Positions 9,251-19,582 are shown, counted from the stretch's first letter. The stretch: DNA of 64,000 nucleotides from Hippasteria phrygiana (GCA_037893225.1 JAZGUH010000556.1:1-64000); one strand, 5' to 3'. A program made the numbers and translations. The notes: a model not told the origin generated them from the letters alone.

Positions 9251-10060
9251 CATGATAGCGCAGTTAAAAAAATGCCTTTTACAGTGGTAACGAAATGAAA
9301 GCAGATTGTTTTGTTGCTATTACAAAAAAGTATTCTAGAAGAATTAAACCAAAAAAAATATTTTTCAAGGTGAAACTTAAAAGAGCATCAATAGACAGAA
9401 TATCTCTAACCATCCAGCACTGATATTTTCAACTGCTGATTAAAAAAACCACATTTTGAAGTCCAAAGTTGGGTTTTTAAAATTTGCTGTATCCTAACAT
9501 AATATTTCGCTTTTTTCTCTTTCTTACATATATGTGGATACATTTGCACTCGTGTCCTATACACGTACTGTATGATACCATCTGCGTGTACGTAAATGGG
9601 GATCGTCAACAGAGCTGGGTAAGTCATTTTTGATCTCTCTTCTGATTGTAACATGCTATCCTATGTCCTGTCAGAAGTACATGTATCTATATTCAAGTGC
9701 AGCTTAAAGCCCGGTAAATACACAATGTACTTCAAGAAAAAGGGAAGCGAATTTATGGCGTAAACACCAAATATTTGCGCTGCGAACACATTTCCGGTCG
9801 TTTGGATCTTCATCAGGCCCAAAAAACCCTTGTGTTGCCCTTAAATAGGAAACATCCATTTTTCTATTTTTTTAATTTTTTTAATTTTTTGTTATCATCC
9901 ATGAGAACTTTAAAAAAAAATACATGTACTACATGTCGTGTAACTCGGAAGTCGGGAGGCAAAAAGGAAGCTTATTTGAAAGTGAGATGACAAAATGCAT
10001 GATTGTGCCATCGTAGTTGTATTTAAAGCTCTTTAGCTCTCTTTAATGGTAACATTTGTT
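9251..10060. other. Unassigned DNA
   Basis: No gene or repeat that I can support; only T-rich runs near 9870-9895. Confidence 0.35.
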
Positions 10061-10064
10061 TTAA

Positions 10065-10241
10065 CCCTCGAGTATGGCTTTTATAATGGGGCGCCGTTAT
10101 GCCAGACGGGTTTGTGCAGCCAGGTGTTATGCACACAATAGGCGAACAATTGAATGAATATATGCGGGTATAGACGTCAACCGGCCAGGTGTTTTGTTCT
10201 TTTTCAAACCGCAGCTTCAGCCGTCATCCGTACTCAAGGGG
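10065..10241. mobile_element. TTAA-flanked MITE (CCCCTTG family), copy 1
   Basis: It is flanked by TTAA at 10061-10064 and 10242-10245. The right end ACTCAAGGGG complements CCCCTTGAGT, the left end of the next copy; its own left end is CCCTCGAGTATGG. A TTAA duplication with a C-run terminus fits piggyBac-like or Kolobok-like elements (inference). No ORF. Confidence 0.8.
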
Positions 10242-10286
10242 TTAAATGTCATTTGTTTTAATTGAAATCAGTTTGACTGCCATTAA

Positions 10287-10490
10287 CCCCTTGAGTACGG
10301 TTATCGTAGTGAGGCGCCGGGGTGGCCTGTGCAGCCAAGCGAAACGGACACAAGAGGCTTGTGCAGCCAAGCGTATCATACACAATAATCTAACAATGGA
10401 TTAAAAATGCATAGAGTGGTGTGTATAGACGTCATCCGGCCTAGTGGCAAATGTTTTTTGCGGCATTTGGCGTCATTCATACGCAAGGGG
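10287..10490. mobile_element. TTAA-flanked MITE (CCCCTTG family), copy 2
   Basis: TTAA lies at 10283-10286 and 10491-10494. The ends are CCCCTTGAGTACGG and ACGCAAGGGG. It is in the same orientation as copy 1, 45 bp downstream. It contains GTGCAGCCAAGCG and AACAATGGATT, shared by the copies at 12135, 19583 and 38387. Confidence 0.85.
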
Positions 10491-10511
10491 TTAAGTATCG
10501 AGAACCATATA

Positions 10512-11468
10512 TGTGACCCGCTCTGCAAAAAGGGCACTTATGTTGCAAATTTTGAAAATAGTGTTTTATATATAGCTGGAAAGGCCATTTTATAAGCTTT
10601 CATGTGGTATATGTCTGAGGCCTGTAGCCCATACTGTCCCCATTCCACTAGAGCTTTCCGAGTTAGAAGGCCCTAACTCGGAAAGGAGCACTGCCTTTTT
10701 GAGATTTTATGTTGTTTACATTGTTTACATCTTGTGTCAATAAACTTAAGATACTATCAGTTAATCCTTTGTTGACTTAAGTTCTTAGCTATATGAGTTA
10801 TATTTAACACAGAAACATCTGCAAGAATTCTAGTTTTATTGTAAAAAAAGGCCTCAGTTCAGATTTTCTATCCTGTGTAACTACTTAAAAAACTTTGAAT
10901 CATGAAAAACGGCCGCTGGAAAGCTGAGAACGATAATAAACTTGAACGAATCGGAGAGGTGATTTGTACGCTGTGAGTAGTACCAGCAAATCCCAGCCTG
11001 GAAGTGTTTACTTTAGGATTACAAGCAATTGTTTGGCTAATGGATTACAAAGATAAGAAGCTGGCAAAGGTGTTGGTGTGTCAACAACAAAAGGCAGTGG
11101 AGTTGCCTGTTTTGGCTCTAGTGGGATGTTTCCCTCATGCTTTTGCAATCATGAGATATTTGGAAATTTGCATGTTTGTTTTCAGGAATTTCTTGAAATG
11201 ACTTAAGGAGGAACAAGCCATTTAGAAAAACAAAAAGCAAAGCAATAGATGGAAGCACTCGACAAAAACACATTCTTTCTCCAACTTTATTCACTGAAAT
11301 CAAAGATTTTGGTTATGAAATAGAATAATATAGGTATCACAGATGCAAAAAATTCCCTCCCTTCAAAATCACTTGTTTGAAGAATTGTTCACCCTCTTCA
11401 CATTGAACGGCCCATAACTCGTAAAAGCATACAGCGACTTATGTGCCCTTTTTGCAGAGCGGGTCACA
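10512..11468. mobile_element. TA-flanked Tc1/mariner-like element, long form
   Basis: The termini TGTGACCCGCTCTGC and GCAGAGCGGGTCACA form a perfect terminal inverted repeat extending through AAAAAGGGCAC. They are flanked by TA on each side. Short forms of 440 and 445 bp lie at 37682 and 54459. This copy has about 500 bp more, roughly 10630-11138, including an inverted pair CCGAGTTAG/CTAACTCGG. The extra part is either a nested insertion or the remnant of a longer parent. A 65-codon ORF (11004-11201) shows no DDE motif. Confidence 0.85.
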
Positions 11469-11884
11469 TATAAACATCACGAACATATTTCTACCAACTT
11501 TTGTATTGCTAGAAAAATAACAATAAAAAGGACAAAATCAACAAACAAATAAAAAAGACAAAACAAAATAGTGAAACTCAAAAACAGCAGACAGTATATC
11601 TTTAGGTTGGGTTAGATCTCCGAACATCACCTTGTAAATTATAATTTAAAAAACTAGAGTCGGTCACAAGAGGGAGTTTTCACGCTACCTCCAGAAAATT
11701 GACTGGGAAATGCCTGGCCAAACTTGGACAACAGAGGGCACTATTGCAGTAACCCTGTTTCAGCTGCAGGAGTGATTTATTTTTGCTGGCCTGGACAGGT
11801 GCTGCCATTTCGGCATCATTTTCATAACAACAGAGGGGGCTGTTTTCCCAGTCTGATATGCAAGGCTATTAAGAACTTGGGTTG
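11469..11884. other. Unassigned DNA
   Basis: Nothing recognised. It runs into the truncated hAT piece that follows. Confidence 0.35.
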
Positions 11885-12070
11885 CCTCAAATGTTTCGAA
11901 TATTCGATCACACAACTGAAAATATTCGAATACCTTTTTGCCGGTTCGAATACTCGCATGCACATACAGATACGATTCTGAAAAGTTACGGCGCTTAGCA
12001 GTGTCAAATGCTGCATTTTTGTCGATGGTACAATAACTTCATTGTTCCATCCGTAAAAGTCTTTTGACAA
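11885..12070. mobile_element. Truncated TATTCG-rich hAT-like element
   Basis: This matches the reverse complement of the inner and right part of the element at 18003-18506: TTTTTGCCGGTTCGAATA, ACATACAGATACGATTCTG, CTTAGCAGTGTCAAATGC. The left part and both termini are missing. Confidence 0.7.
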
Positions 12071-12134
12071 AAATATAAAGTAATTACTGCATAAACACAG
12101 GCTGGAGTTTGGTTTCTTGTTATCAGAACGTTAA

Positions 12135-12348
12135 ACCCCTTGCGTACGGATGACGCCTGATGGCGCAAAAAAAACCAGTGTCACCAGGCCGGATGACGCC
12201 ACTGGCCGCTGTTTGTGCAGTTTCAATCCATTGTTGGATTATTGTTTATGATACGCTTGACTGCACAAACACATTGTAGCGGTTCGATTTGGCTGCCAGA
12301 ACCGCCGCGACACCCCGACGTCTCCCGTAAAATACCGTGCCCAAGGGG
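12135..12348. mobile_element. TTAA-flanked MITE (CCCCTTG family), copy 3
   Basis: TTAA lies at 12131-12134 and 12349-12352. The ends are ACCCCTTGCGTACGG and CGTGCCCAAGGGG. Internal GTTTGTGCAGTTTCAATCC and TTGACTGCACAAACAC form a partial hairpin. It is in the opposite orientation to copy 2. Confidence 0.85.
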
Positions 12349-12352
12349 TTAA

Positions 12353-12959
12353 ACGTACCCGTAATGATGTTGATACAACAGGCAACAGACAAGAAGTGCT
12401 TTCCGTGCGCTACCTTGGTTACAGTCCCATAGTGCAACTTAATTATCACCGCCTGTATGTATTAAAACTATGTGTTATCGCTGTGCATATTGTGGGCCTC
12501 GGGACGGAATTCATACTCACTCAGTCACTCTGCTGATTGGTCAGATAAATCAAAGCCCGATAAGATTTGATCATTCCTAGCACTCAACTCCTTCCGTCAT
12601 ATGGTGGGACTCTGTTTTTACAATTTTACCACACCAGCAAAAGCTTTAGAAAAAAAATAGGGCCGAATCGATTGTGTTGTGGCAGCGCATGCGGCGGAGA
12701 TTGCTTTCCCTGGTTTCCTGTTGTATTGTGCGATACAAATACAGGGTACGCAGTGTATCGGCGAACAGGTGAATAAACAATCCTGACCCTTGACCTCGCA
12801 AAATGAAGACATCGAATCAGGGTATCATGTTTAGTGTAGTTTGGTGTGAAAGTCTGTTAAAAATCGCCCAAGGATCCTCATTTTTGAGTTGTAGCGTGAA
12901 ATACGCAGTCATGTAACTGGGGTCGGGAACATGTCAACTTTTGTAACCTTTACACAATC
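12353..12959. other. Unassigned DNA with one repeat scrap
   Basis: At 12835-12905 the sequence CCCAAGGATCCTCATTTTTG and the following bases resemble the complement of 2001-2030. It is the end of the same old MITE. The remainder is unrecognised. Confidence 0.4.
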
Positions 12960-12979
12960 CATAAAATGGTTCCCCCGCA

Positions 12980-13177
12980 GTGTCTATCACAGGATGTGCC
13001 ATTGTGTGCATTTGCGGTCCGAGCGATGGTGCCAGGGCGCAGATTTATTGTGCCGGGGGACCCCCGAACAAAGCCTGCAGGAAATATCAGCAGGTGCGCA
13101 GAGCGGGTGATTTCCTGAACGAGCGTCGCACAGGGGCTTGTGTCGCAGTCCGCAAGGCGCAAGGCAGGGGATGCTAG
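12980..13177 (+). CDS. Candidate coding block, cysteine-rich, unidentified
   Basis: A GC-rich island (about 12970-13185) stands out from AT-rich flanks and is preceded by TTCCCCCGCAG, a fair splice acceptor. The frame gives a 65-residue stretch with at least six cysteines (GCAIVCICGPSDG, YCAGGPPNKAC, TGACVAV), reminiscent of a small secreted module, and stops after RGC. Two other frames are also open over much of it and the minus strand is open too, so base composition alone may explain it. No family recognised. Confidence 0.22.
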   Translation: MSITGCAIVCICGPSDGARAQIYCAGGPPNKACRKYQQVRRAGDFLNERRTGACVAVRKAQGRGC

Positions 13178-13185
13178 AATGCAGG

Positions 13186-14018
13186 GTGCAAAGGTGTAGA
13201 ACAATCTGGGTTTTGTGTGGGGATTATATAGAAATTCAGACGAGGAAGTGGTATTATGGAAATTTTCTGTTCAGTGATGAGTTTCTTCGTTACAACAGAA
13301 GAGATTTCATAAAACATAGATTTTGCAGGTGCATTATTGGTTGTGGAGTACATGTACGTACATGTATACTAGACATCATGGCCCGAGGACGTTTGTTGTA
13401 TTAACGAGTCCACAAACTAACCCACTGACTGTCATCCTGCAGAAACGGTGGCCAGAACTGACTCCCTAGAGGCGTGTTTCACAGATGAAAAAAAAAGTTA
13501 CAAATTACGCTCTGGGTGGGTCATCCGTCACACACCCAAACAGCTGGCATACCCACCAGCCTAATCGAAGATACGAAATAGTTTCTGCAGACCAGTCACT
13601 AACATAAACCTATCATGATACTTCGCTCAACAGAGTCCTTCGTCCTCCAACCTTTCCCGCAAATCCAAAAATAATGGAAAGAAAGAGGCCTGACTCTATT
13701 GATGCCGTTAACAACTCCCACTTTCCCCTTCCCTCAAATGAGCCCTGACTCGCTGTGGCTATTTCTTAAATTGATCAAACAAATCTAAAAATCAACTGAT
13801 CATTCCCTGAACTTTTCCCTGCACATACCGGTTCTTCCTTGCTATTTTCTCATTTAAAAGCACTTCATCCTTTTCTTTAGAAAAGGAACCCAAAGTCTAA
13901 CCTAAATCTAAAAATCTGTTGGCCAAGGCCCTGAGCCTAAACTCCATCCCATTGACTCGAACACATAACAGAAAGGCTGCATGTATGATTACGCCCCCTC
14001 CTAATAAATCTCTCCTAT
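13186..14018. other. Unassigned DNA
   Basis: No supported gene or repeat. The sequence is less repetitive-looking than its surroundings. Confidence 0.35.
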
Positions 14019-14019
14019 G

Positions 14020-14535
14020 GTTTGACCTTTCAAAACCTTACAAAATCTGCTTACTGGCAAGATGGCGAACAAATAAATATGAACCTTTTAAAACACTTCA
14101 GAATTTGTTGCTACTGCACTACCACACCTTTCAATACCCTTTGAAAGGCATTGAAACATAATAAAAATTGGGCTATGGTATACCCCTATGATAAAGGTAT
14201 GGGAAGTCTATCAGAAAATGGCCAGACCCTCCAAAACCTTTCGAAAGGAATTGAAAGGTGGAGCTATTGCTCAACCAAATATCAGTACAGTTGCTATGCA
14301 TAAATGGTACGTTGGACCTTTCAAAACCATTTGAATTGTTTTGAAAGGTAGAGTTACTCCCCAGTACATTTGCCAGTATAATTTCCCCCTTGATATACCT
14401 CACACCAGTTTGTTCAGAGAGTTGTTTCACCTTTCGAAACCTTTCATAGGTCCCTTTTATCAGACAGTTTTCTCACCTTTCAAAACCCTTCAGTCCAGCA
14501 AACTTGAAAGGTTTTGAAAGGTCTGACAATTCTAT
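14020..14535. repeat. Cluster of CCTTTCAAAACC inverted motifs
   Basis: ACCTTTCAAAACC or close variants occur near 14026, 14078, 14123, 14313, 14419 and 14476. The complementary GGTTTTGAAAGG type occurs near 14142, 14245, 14338 and 14500. Several sites are themselves palindromic (CCTTTCGAAAGG at 14238). The spacing is roughly 50-100 bp. It may be the interior of a fold-back element whose ends I cannot fix. Confidence 0.7.
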
Positions 14536-15127
14536 GGCAACTGCACCGTACATAGGAGGGTTACACATGAAATAGAATTTTACTTTTAAACCCACACTCT
14601 GCACACGTACATGTACTTTCAATTAACCATAACTTTCAACCTTTGGTTTTCTATTCTAAAGGCATTTTATGCCCTTTTTAGCAATCGCTTGGATTTTATG
14701 TTAATGTGAATTTATACATGTTTGCATGAGTATAGGGAAAGCTCCAATATCATAGCTTCCTAGGAATTTTTCCCCACTTTCCGGGTTCCATCTTCTGAAT
14801 GTTTGTGTTTCTACTTTGGGTGTGTTCAAGTAGCTCACCCGGATTGACTCGGGTAAAGGCAGACGGGTTAGCCCCGATTGCCGTGCAAATTGAACGTTCA
14901 AACACGGGCCTTCACAATCCTCACGTAATTGTCATAGCCATGGACGTAGGGCTCCATTGACAACTTGCCCTCGTCTGACTGAGGCTTACTTTGAGATTTA
15001 CTGCTTTTCCGTTATTAGCAAAACCAACAATGTTGAGCCGGAATAACAGCTTCTAAAGTTGCAATGAGCTTAATAAATAATTGTTTAAACTTCAAATAAA
15101 GTTGGTTTTAGGTCCACTTGAGCTTAT
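14536..15127. other. Unassigned DNA
   Basis: No gene or repeat supported. Confidence 0.35.
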
Positions 15128-15605
15128 CTTCTGACCCCACCCCCCTCTGACCCCACCCCCTCTGACCCCACCCCCTCTGACCCCACCCCCTCTGACCCTA
15201 CCCCCTCTGACCCCATCCCCTCTGATCCCACCCCCCTCTGACCCCACGCCCTCTGACCCCACGCCCTCTGACCCCACCCTCCCTGACCCCACCCTCCCTG
15301 ACCCCACCCCCCTGACCCCACCCCCTCTGACCCCAACCCCCTCTGACCCTACCCCCTCTGACCCCACCCCCTCTGACCCCACCCCCCTCGACCCCACGCC
15401 CTCTGACCCCACCCTCCCTGACCACACCCCCTCTGACCATACTCCCCTCTGATCCCACCCCCTGACCCCACCCCCTGACCCCATCCTCCTCTAAGCCCAT
15501 CCCCCTCTTATCCCATCCCGCTATGACCGCTTCCTCCTCTGACACCACCCCTTTCTGACCCTATCCCTCTGATTCCGCCCCCTCTGACCCCACCCCTATG
15601 ATCGC
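15128..15605. repeat. 15-bp G/C-rich minisatellite
   Basis: About 30 copies of CTGACCCCACCCCCT and close variants (ACGCC, CTCC, CATCC) are present. The unit length is a multiple of three, so the minus strand carries long open frames with a GSEGV-type pentapeptide; these are not genes. The minus strand has runs of four or five G about every 5-8 bases and should be prone to G-quadruplex formation. Confidence 0.95.
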
Positions 15606-16250
15606 AAGACCCTGGCCCAATAAAAGATGGCATTATCTGCAAAATAACGTGGGTTCGATTCCCACTGCAGAACATAGTGCTTGCACCGTGTAAGATTTGA
15701 CATCCATGCACAGACAGCGAGTCCTTTGAGGCTGCTCTGTGCTTGAGTTACCGTGACAACGAAGGCAGGCTATAATGCAGCAGCAGTGTCACTGGATATA
15801 ATACCGCTCATCATCAGCCATAAGTCCCTTCAGTGTAAAGTAGTGCCAGGGCCTTTCAGATTCAGGAGATACCCGCAAATTGAACTTTCCTCCGGTAACA
15901 AGCATCCACTCAAAAACCACTCGCTCATGAGTGGCGCCGCCGAGGATTTGCCCGGTTCAGATGAAGCATCGTGGACAATTCCTCTGAAGTTCCAATCTAA
16001 TTTTATGGCCAAAGCCCTTTAGTGTTGCCAAGCATGAAAAAAAATATCTACAAGGGTTTTTTTTCTATTCTTTTCTCACTGCAACATAATTGCATTTCTT
16101 TTCTGAGTACTCTCAGTAAGGTAATTGAAGTGCGGACAGAGTTTGAACAATTTGCGGAAAGATTTTACTTTAATAACCCCCATCGGTCAGGAACAGCAAA
16201 TCTTAAAAAAATAACCATCCATCTGTGTTCAGAATTATATAAATTGTCCT
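15606..16250. other. Unassigned DNA
   Basis: Nothing recognised. ORF 15753-16022 lacks domain or splice evidence. Confidence 0.35.
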
Positions 16251-16257
16251 CAATTGC

Positions 16258-16430
16258 CGGTTGGGGCGACACATAATGTTCAAAAAGAGTGGGTTTGGGC
16301 GACGCGATCGAATAGGGCGACACATAACTGTCGCCCCATTGCGAAAGTCGCTTCTTTGGAGTGCTTTTTAGTAGGGTGCGTAGGGAAAGTGCTCTAAATG
16401 GGCGACTCGCTCGTCGCCCCGTTTTTGCTT
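16258..16430. repeat. GGGCGAC-repeat stretch
   Basis: GGGGCGACACATAA occurs at 16263 and again as GGGCGACACATAACTG at 16317. GGGCGAC and its complement GTCGCCC recur at 16298, 16329, 16399 and 16413. This resembles the GGCGAC-rich ends of the Harbinger-like element at 56914, but no complete element can be drawn. Confidence 0.5.
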
Positions 16431-16530
16431 AAAATGTAAAATCAGTCTCATTTGAAAAGTTGAAGTGCAATTGCAATCAAACTTGAGCCAAACGTGCAAC
16501 GTGGAAACTTTTATGTGATGTTGTTATTAA

Positions 16531-16566
16531 AGGTCACATATCAATGTCAAAGGTCATTTTAGGTCA
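16531..16566 (+). promoter_or_regulatory. Three AGGTCA half-sites including a DR4
   Basis: AGGTCA occurs at 16531-16536, 16551-16556 and 16561-16566 in the same direction. The last two are separated by TTTT, a perfect direct repeat with 4-bp spacing, the arrangement bound by thyroid-hormone/LXR-type nuclear receptors in animals. Function here is unproven. Confidence 0.3.
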
Positions 16567-16610
16567 AGTGTTAAAATAGGCTGAACATGTAAAATTGCTC
16601 TCATTTTAAA

Positions 16611-17038
16611 AGGCAGTGTACATGGTCATTGTTGCAATTTACAGAAATGGGCGGATTTGGGGGTTAGTATTTTATAGGAAATATCATTCCACTAACCTGT
16701 TCAAAGTTTTGCGTTGTTGGATGGCGAAAAAAAACCAGAGAAAAACGGCGCTCATTTTCAACCGTAGGGCGGATGATAGCCTATGGGCGCGTGACGTGCC
16801 CCGGATAGCCACGCGCGCCTTGACTAACGGCTACAGGGCAGTTTTCCAACCATTTCCAGCTGGAAATCGTTGGAAAACGATATACATTTCCACTTTTCTT
16901 GACAACAATAGCACACCTGGTGCCATCATTTCACAGGATGATTGACATGATTGAGGCTACTATTAACTTACAGTCTAGGAAGGTATTTCGTAATAATTTA
17001 GTAAATTTGGAGGATTACCAATCGTGTACACTATACCT
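16611..17038. mobile_element. AGGTAGTGTACA-family MITE, copy B (reverse)
   Basis: It begins AGGCAGTGTACATGGTCATT and ends CCAATCGTGTACACTATACCT. The interior (GGGCGGATTTGGGGGTTAGT, CAAAGTTTTGCGTTGTTGG) is the reverse complement of the right part of copy A. TTAA-like flanks are present on both sides. Confidence 0.8.
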
Positions 17039-17436
17039 TTAAAAAGATGAAACTTAGATGCAGTGACCAAAACGACCCTTTATTCTTGGTTGTTTTCGCA
17101 CCTCTAATGCACACACGGGAACTGAATTTGTGTCGGGCCACAATTAATTCAAACAAATAATTACCTTTGTAAAATAGAATAATTATTTGATTACCAAACA
17201 TTGGCAGATTTCTTCGATGCATGTCTCATTCAAAAGTGAATAACTTTTGTATTGCTAGAACTTAGCAATTAAAACAAAAAATAAACATTATTTTTCTGGG
17301 TGAAACGCGAAAAGATATATCTTGAACTGTAGTCGGTATGCTTTTGCGGGATGAAAGCCCTGCAAGATTTCAAATTGAAGTATTCTCAAGAAATGAAATG
17401 AAACTTTCAGAGATGTAATATACCTCATGTGCTTCA
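17039..17436. other. Unassigned DNA
   Basis: No supported feature. Confidence 0.35.
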
Positions 17437-17518
17437 GAGGATGTTGATTGCCGAGAGAAGTGTCATTTTGTAGTTTTATGTAGACTGCATATTGTAAAAT
17501 AAAACAGCAAATTATTTC

Positions 17519-17842
17519 CGGAGTTGGAGTCGAGTCCCTGCAAGTCCTTTCACAAGTACTTTCGCAATCCCAGTCAGAAGTCCTTTCCTAAAGCCGGTCA
17601 CAAGTAACTAGATGAACAATGACAAAGGAATGCCTTTGTTAAAGCTCATTTGAATAGCTTGCGATTGGGATTAGGACTGGAAGGCTTGTGATGGACGTGC
17701 AGGGGCGTGCAGGGGCGTGCAGGGGCGTGCAGGGGCGTGCAGGGGCGTGCAGGGGCGTGCAGGGGCGTGCAGGGACTTGCAGGGACTTGCAGGGACTTGC
17801 AGGGACTTGCAGGGACTTGTGATGGACTCGACTACATCTCTG
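17519..17842. mobile_element. hAT-like element carrying a 10-bp minisatellite
   Basis: The inverted ends are CGGAGTTGGAGTCGAGTCC and GGACTCGACTACATCTCTG. The 8-bp flanks are ATTATTTC (17511-17518) and ACTATTTC (17843-17850); the host copy at 29501 reads straight through this site. Inside, seven units AGGGGCGTGC (17701-17770) are followed by five units of AGGGACTTGC type (17771-17820). A 510-bp relative in reverse orientation is at 55177. Confidence 0.92.
17701..17820. repeat. Two-block 10-bp minisatellite
   Basis: The block AGGGGCGTGC x7 changes abruptly to AGGGACTTGC x5 (last unit ends in T). Units within each block are identical, which indicates recent amplification or conversion. The open frames on both strands across it are artefacts of the stop-free 10-bp unit. 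Confidence 0.97.
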
Positions 17843-18002
17843 ACTATTTCTACCATGAAATGACAAAAAAGATTTTTGAGAGCTATTTTTATCAAGTCCC
17901 CTCTAGCGCAGCATAGCCAGCTGGTGCCATTTGTCTAAAAGTAATCGCTGCGAGCAGCAAATAAATCTGACATCATAACACGAACTCCCCTTTTGTGCCT
18001 CG

Positions 18003-18506
18003 TTGGGCTGTTAATTTTCGAATAATTCAGTATTTGATGACTCGAAACTGGATTTGATCGAATATTCGATACTCGCTGATCAAGTTTTTCACGTGTCAGC
18101 TGCAGCTGTATGCCGCCGGTGTTTTACGTGCGACGATCAATATTATGGACTGCTCGATCAACATTTTTTTTTGCATGCGCAGTTGTATCAAGATCATTAC
18201 GGGTACGGAACGTTCTGATAAGAAGCCAGACTTCAGCCTGCGTTTTGCAGGAATTGTTTTTTTACAAGTGTAAAAACAAGGGTTTTACGGACGGGAACAA
18301 AAACCTCTGGCCACAAAAAAGTTACCTTTGACAAAAGTGCGGCATTTCACACTGCTGAGCTCCGTTACTTTTCTACTAAAATAGCATCAGAGTCGTATCT
18401 GTACGTGCTTATATATTTTTTAGAATATTCGAACAGGCAAAAAGTTATTCAAATATTCGGTTGACGATTGAATAGTCAAATATTCGGTATATTCGGGACA
18501 GACCTA
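18003..18506. mobile_element. TATTCG-rich hAT-like element
   Basis: It starts TTGGGCTGTTAATTTTCG and ends TATTCGGGACAGACCTA, with flanks GTGCCTCG (17995-18002) and GTGCCTTG (18507-18514), 7 of 8 matching. Relatives lie at 11885 (partial), 21848, 32905 and 53231. The interior has conserved words (TTACGGACGGGAAC, AGCATCAGAGTCGTATC) but no ORF. Confidence 0.9.
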
Positions 18507-18777
18507 GTGCCTTGTGCTAGACACATGACATCAGTCGTTTCCTGCCCGCGGCGACGACTTTTAGCAAATGGCACCACAGGGCTCTCAAAAGTCACTTTTT
18601 TGTTATTTCATGGCAGAAATAATTGGCCGTGTTATTTTACAATACGCAATCTACGTGAAAAACTACAAAATGACGCAGACTTCTCTCAGCAATCAACATC
18701 GTCTTTAAAATACACATCTCTTTGTTTGGTTACATGTACCTAGCCTATTACTAACCCCCACGAGGTATTCTCTGAGC

Positions 18778-19015
18778 ACCCTGCCAAATGCAACAGAATG
18801 CATTACACAGCTGAAACATGGCATGGCTGAAATAAGAACCCTGCCAAATGCAATGTTGCACTGTGCAGTGAACTCATCTGTACCAGCCTTATTGCTGGAG
18901 GCTTATACATGTATAATACTAAATACAAAATAATGCATCAGACCAGGAGACATGCCTTGACTACTAAATGCAACGACTTTTTACCATTGGTGCATTCTGT
19001 TGCATTCAGCAGGGT
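18778..19015. mobile_element. MITE with 26-bp inverted ends (ACCCTGCCAAATGCAACAG)
   Basis: The left end ACCCTGCCAAATGCAACAGA, continuing ATGCA, is mirrored on the right by TGCATTCTGTTGCATTCAGC, continuing AGGGT. The left motif CCCTGCCAAATGCAA is repeated at 18840. No ORF. The target duplication is not clear. Confidence 0.8.
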
Positions 19016-19089
19016 TAGGGTTTGGGTCCGAGTGTAAAAATTCTACAGTAATCTGTAATATTTTTTGAGAAATGATGGGAAAAAAACGA

Positions 19090-19350
19090 AGCACTGACCA
19101 CGCACAGTACAGCCCGTACGCAACCAAATCGCCAAGGGCACCACTCTGAATTCCAACGGTCCGACTTTTCCTGAACCAAACCGACGTCCCGAAATTATTT
19201 TCATCAATGATTTTCAGACAAATGGCGCATTTTCACGGGATGGTCGTGTACATCTACATGTACTTTTGAATAATCTTTCCAACAAAAAACAATTCTAGGA
19301 CGAATGCTTTTTATAGCCAATTGGACGGCCTCCAGGGCAATGTGTCCCTG
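19090..19350. repeat. Dispersed repeat (four copies in window)
   Basis: It shares GGCGCATTTTCACGGGATGG, a GTCGTGTACAT stretch, AATAATCTTTCCAAC and AGGACGAATGCTTTTTA with 37560-37680 and 58895-59115. It also shares GTACAGCCCGTACGCAACC-type sequence with 61395-61480 in inverse orientation. Element boundaries are unknown. Confidence 0.7.
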
Positions 19351-19410
19351 TATAAGCAAACTTTCACAAGGTTTTGTTTTTTCAGAAGACATTAAACAAA
19401 TTTGCAGGTC

Positions 19411-19438
19411 TTTGATTGATTGATTGATTGATTGATTC
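19411..19438. repeat. (GATT)n microsatellite
   Basis: TTGATTGATTGATTGATTGA, about six tandem GATT units. Confidence 0.95.
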
Positions 19439-19582
19439 AAATTGATCATGACTTAATCAAGGATTATCGGCATGGGCAGCTGGTTCTTCTGGCAGTGATT
19501 GGTTTTAATGGAGTCCATTAGCAGGTCCAAGTCTAGACAGTGACATGTACCCACAAGGCTAAACACATACATTATTGCTTAA

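Larger units (their letters stand above)
17437..18706. mobile_element. Palindromic host element carrying two nested insertions
   Basis: The outer ends are GATGTTGATTGCCGAGAGAAG and its complement CTTCTCTCAGCAATCAACATC. The arms pair through AATTATTTC, CCATGAAATGACAAAAAAG and TGGTGCCATTTGTCTAAAAG. An uninterrupted 378-bp relative lies at 29501-29878. Removing the insertions at 17519-17842 and 18003-18506, each with one 8-bp TSD copy, leaves a host of about 426 bp. Confidence 0.85.

Noticed and set aside
15092..15711. Glycine-rich minus-strand ORFs up to 130 codons
   Set aside because: They are pentapeptide readings of a 15-bp minisatellite in every frame, with no start context or flanking coding signal.
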